This document shows positions 13,466-15,633 of a stretch of 15,633 bases of DNA, in pieces. The notes beneath the pieces were generated by a model. The model was given only the letters and a program-made list of their open reading frames with translations. It was not told where the DNA came from and did not search any database. The stretch is from Betaproteobacteria bacterium (GTDB taxonomy: Bacteria; Pseudomonadota; Gammaproteobacteria; Burkholderiales; Burkholderiaceae_E): assembly GCA_009925965.1 (NCBI GenBank), contig RFPW01000033.1, forward strand, positions 1 through 15,633, in the 5' to 3' direction. Every line of letters starts with the position of its first letter. Positions within the stretch are counted from its first letter, which is position 1. The translations under genes were made by a program, and so were the position numbers.

Positions 13466-14412
13466 CCGTTCACCCTCTTCCAACGGTTGAGCAGTTTCTC
13501 CAGCGACCCATACAAACCGCCAGAATTACTCATCATAATAAATACAAGGATTATTCCAACGAATAGTTCCCAGTTACCAATGAACTTGCTGGCCACGTCG
13601 CGCAACCCGGTGTAAACCACAGTCCCAACAATAGGCCCTAACAGGCTCCCTACCCCGCCCAAAATAGTGACTACGACCGGATCAGCCGTGCGCGCCGGGC
13701 TGGTCATTTCGGGGCTCACAAAGCCGAGGTAGATTGCATACAGACAGCCCGCCAGGGCCGTCGTCGAATTAGCAATCACGAAGGCAGTCAGTCGAATCCG
13801 AAAATTGCTGTAGCCCAAAAACTCAAGCTTCGTCTCGTTGAGTTTGGTCGCCAGACAACAGGCGCCAAATACGGTGTCGTCCAGATACTTATAGAACGCC
13901 CAGATCGCAACACCGAGGAGCATGACGAACACAAAAAACTCCGCGGGTCGGCTCAGATTGAGGATCGGCGTCGAAGCGATGTTGGTGAGGAACCAGAGGC
14001 CGTTGTCACCCTTGGTGATCCCTGCGAGAACCTTCTGAAACATATAAAAAACAATCACCGCCAGTGCCAGATTCACGAGGGCAAAATAATCACTGCGCAG
14101 GCGCACAAACAGCAGCCCAACGATGAAGGCGAAAATGACGCCTGCGGCAAGTCCAACCAGGATGCCAAGGTAGGGGTTCGTTCCAAAATAAAACAAATAA
14201 AACGCCGTCCCGTAGGCGCCAATGGCCAAATAGGCTGGCTGCCCAAAGGAGATGAACCCAACTCGACCAAGCAGAAAATTACAGCCGATCGTATAGATCG
14301 AGAAGATCAGGACCTCGTTCATGAAGGGCAACGGCAGGACGAACCGCATTGCCGCCAACACGCCAAAGGTGATCAGGATCCCTCGCCACCAACGCCAAGT
14401 CGCCATCATCAT
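13462..14412 (-). CDS. livM: Branched-chain amino-acid-type ABC transporter permease LivM
   Basis: Second inner-membrane permease of the importer, 316 residues with many hydrophobic segments. LivM hallmarks are LLGRVGFISFGQPAYLAIGAYGTA (about 47-70), LLFVRLRSDYFALVNLALA, ITKGDNGLWFL (in place of T-G-G-x-x-G), the coupling loop containing NETKLEFLGYSNFRIRLTAF, ALAGCLYA, and VVTILGGVGSLLGPIVG near the end. The start lies in a run of three ATG codons (14412, 14409, 14406) behind an AGGA; any of them could be used. It begins 7 bp after the livF stop and overlaps livH by 4 bp. It pairs with LivH as the membrane heterodimer. Confidence 0.93.
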   Translation of the reverse strand: MMMATWRWWRGILITFGVLAAMRFVLPLPFMNEVLIFSIYTIGCNFLLGRVGFISFGQPAYLAIGAYGTAFYLFYFGTNPYLGILVGLAAGVIFAFIVGLLFVRLRSDYFALVNLALAVIVFYMFQKVLAGITKGDNGLWFLTNIASTPILNLSRPAEFFVFVMLLGVAIWAFYKYLDDTVFGACCLATKLNETKLEFLGYSNFRIRLTAFVIANSTTALAGCLYAIYLGFVSPEMTSPARTADPVVVTILGGVGSLLGPIVGTVVYTGLRDVASKFIGNWELFVGIILVFIMMSNSGGLYGSLEKLLNRWKRVNG

Positions 14413-14419
14413 TACAGTC

Positions 14420-15124
14420 CTAGAGAAGGTCTTCGCAGACTTTCGGTTTCATCTGGTCACGTTCGGTCAGTTCAGCCACCAGGCGCCCTTCCTTCAGGGC
14501 ATACACGCGATCCGAGATCGCACACACAAGGGGCAAGTTCTGTTCAACGATCATGACCGCAGCGCTCTTGCTGAGTTCCGTAAAGACCTGCTTGAGATGA
14601 CTGACGATGCTGGGTGCCAGTCCCTCGGTGGGTTCGTCGATAAGTAGCACCTTGGGGCTGCCCAGAATCGCCCGACCGATCATTAACATCTGCCGCTCAC
14701 CACCGCTCAAAAAACCGGCTTTACGATCCATCAGGACCTTGAGCTTGGGGAAAAACGTCAGTGTCGGGTCCCAGTTGTGATCCTGGGTGGCGTAACTGCC
14801 CAACTCGAGGTTCTCGCGCACCGTCAGGTCGGAGAACACTTTTTTGTCCTGTGGGACGTACTTCACCCCAAGACGGGCTACCTCATAGGGTGGCAAACCG
14901 TTCAAGGTCACGCCATCGCTCATGACCCTGCCAGATTGGGCGGCAAGGAAACCGGCGATGCTTTTCATCAAGGTCGACTTTCCCGCCCCATTGCGACCGA
15001 CACACGACACAATTTCATTCGCACCCAGATGCAGATGGATGTCGAAGAGGACGCGGGCCTCGCCGCGTGACACGTTCAATCCCTCGACTGAGAGGCGACG
15101 CGCCAAGGGTTTGCGCTCAGACAT
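14420..15124 (-). CDS. livF: Branched-chain amino-acid-type ABC transporter ATP-binding protein LivF
   Basis: 234-residue ATPase of the importer, cytoplasmic face. Motifs are intact: Walker A GRNGAGKST (43-51), Q-loop YVPQDKKVFSDLTVRENL (89-106), signature LSGGERQ (139-145), Walker B VLLIDEPTEGLAP (159-171, with Asp163 and Glu164), and VEQN (193-196), the usual LivF variant of the switch region. The length is typical of LivF. The start at ATG 15124 overlaps livG by 8 bp and has a strong GAGGAGG Shine-Dalgarno (15131-15137) at 6 nt. With LivG it forms the nucleotide-binding heterodimer. Confidence 0.95.
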   Translation of the reverse strand: MSERKPLARRLSVEGLNVSRGEARVLFDIHLHLGANEIVSCVGRNGAGKSTLMKSIAGFLAAQSGRVMSDGVTLNGLPPYEVARLGVKYVPQDKKVFSDLTVRENLELGSYATQDHNWDPTLTFFPKLKVLMDRKAGFLSGGERQMLMIGRAILGSPKVLLIDEPTEGLAPSIVSHLKQVFTELSKSAAVMIVEQNLPLVCAISDRVYALKEGRLVAELTERDQMKPKVCEDLL

Positions 15125-15633
15125 TCTGCGCCTCCTCTGCCGGATCGATCTGCCAATAGCTGCGACGCACCTCAGGATGATTCAGACACGCCTCATAGCC
15201 TCCTTCAGCGATCACCCGCCCCTCATGCATGACGACCAGGCGTTGCACAAAATCCTGAATATGCGAAATCTTGTGTTCAACGATCAGAATCGTCTGGCGC
15301 CCGATCTGGCGTCGCAGCACAGCCAATACCCCCTTGATCTCGGATTCGGCCAGCCCTGCCAGAGGTTCATCGAGCAGCAGGACTTCGGGATCCACCAGGA
15401 CTGCCATCGCAATTTCCAGACGGCGCTTTTCACCCAGACTCAGGCTCTGCACCAGGCGATTCTGGATACCGCTCAGGTCAAAGGTTTCAATGGACTCGCG
15501 GATCTTCGGATGGCTGTGAAACGATCGGGTGCGGGTCAGCAGCAGGGAGGCGATGGTCGGTGGTCGACTGGCGCGAAAGTACGCGAGTGCCAGATTGTCA
15601 ACCACGCTCAGGCTATCAAACGTTGATGTGAGC
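15117..15633 (-). CDS. livG: Branched-chain amino-acid-type ABC transporter ATP-binding protein LivG (partial, N-terminus outside)
   Basis: The last 171 residues of the second ATPase; the frame is open to the right edge, reading LTSTFDSLSVVDNLALAYF just after where the Q-loop would lie. Signature LSLGEKRRLEIAMA (LSYGQ in typical LivG), Walker B VLLLDEPLAGLAESE and the switch motif LIVEHKISHIQDF are visible; Walker A lies outside. An internal GTG at 15605 is not the start, because conserved sequence continues upstream of it. The C-terminus is shorter than the E. coli protein's. It overlaps livF by 8 bp. The operon's promoter and the substrate-binding protein gene would lie to the right of the window. 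Confidence 0.93.
   Translation of the reverse strand, partial: LTSTFDSLSVVDNLALAYFRASRPPTIASLLLTRTRSFHSHPKIRESIETFDLSGIQNRLVQSLSLGEKRRLEIAMAVLVDPEVLLLDEPLAGLAESEIKGVLAVLRRQIGRQTILIVEHKISHIQDFVQRLVVMHEGRVIAEGGYEACLNHPEVRRSYWQIDPAEEAQNV

Overview
The window reads as a chromosomal segment of a GC-rich proteobacterium. A betaproteobacterium (Burkholderiales-like) is my best guess, from the style of the cyanate/nitrate transporter proteins, the short proteobacterial-type amylomaltase and the sigma-54/NtrC-like signals; no rRNA or other marker gene confirms it. All genes but one lie on the minus strand. I see no tRNA, rRNA, CRISPR array, insertion sequence or phage gene.

Layout in transcription order (right to left). 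(1) 15633-12599: part of a branched-chain amino-acid-type (HAAT) ABC importer, livG (5' end outside the window), livF, livM, livH. The binding protein is not in the window. (2) 11694-12596: the only plus-strand gene, a polysaccharide-deacetylase/PuuE-like hydrolase, convergent with livH (2 bp between stop codons) and divergent from the next block. (3) 11603-6862: a tightly packed six-gene unit: Gfo/Idh/MocA oxidoreductase, TetR regulator, flavin reductase, luciferase-like (LLM) flavin monooxygenase, 3-hydroxyisobutyrate-dehydrogenase-like enzyme, GlcG/HbpS-like protein. Four of its five junctions are 4-bp ATGA overlaps or gaps of 4-5 bp, and the remaining one is again an ATGA overlap. This is very probably one catabolic operon, and the liv transporter may feed it. 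The substrate is unknown. (4) 6861-6477: a 385-bp non-coding region with a good sigma-54 promoter candidate and two NtrC-like sites. (5) 6476-2815: cynA-cynB-cynD-cynS, a cyanate (or nitrate/nitrite/cyanate) ABC importer plus cyanase, closed by an intrinsic terminator at 2633-2660. (6) 2491-1: malQ-glgB, glycogen/maltodextrin metabolism. glgB runs off the left edge and carries an apparent +1 frameshift near position 710.

How it may work together: the cyn unit imports cyanate and splits it with bicarbonate to ammonia and CO2. Its promoter architecture suggests expression under nitrogen limitation. The block to its right combines an importer, a two-component flavin monooxygenase, two dehydrogenases, a PuuE-like C-N hydrolase and a local TetR regulator, as expected for degradation of one imported organic compound, possibly a nitrogenous one. 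A link between the two blocks is an inference from adjacency only. malQ-glgB is a separate, higher-GC housekeeping unit.
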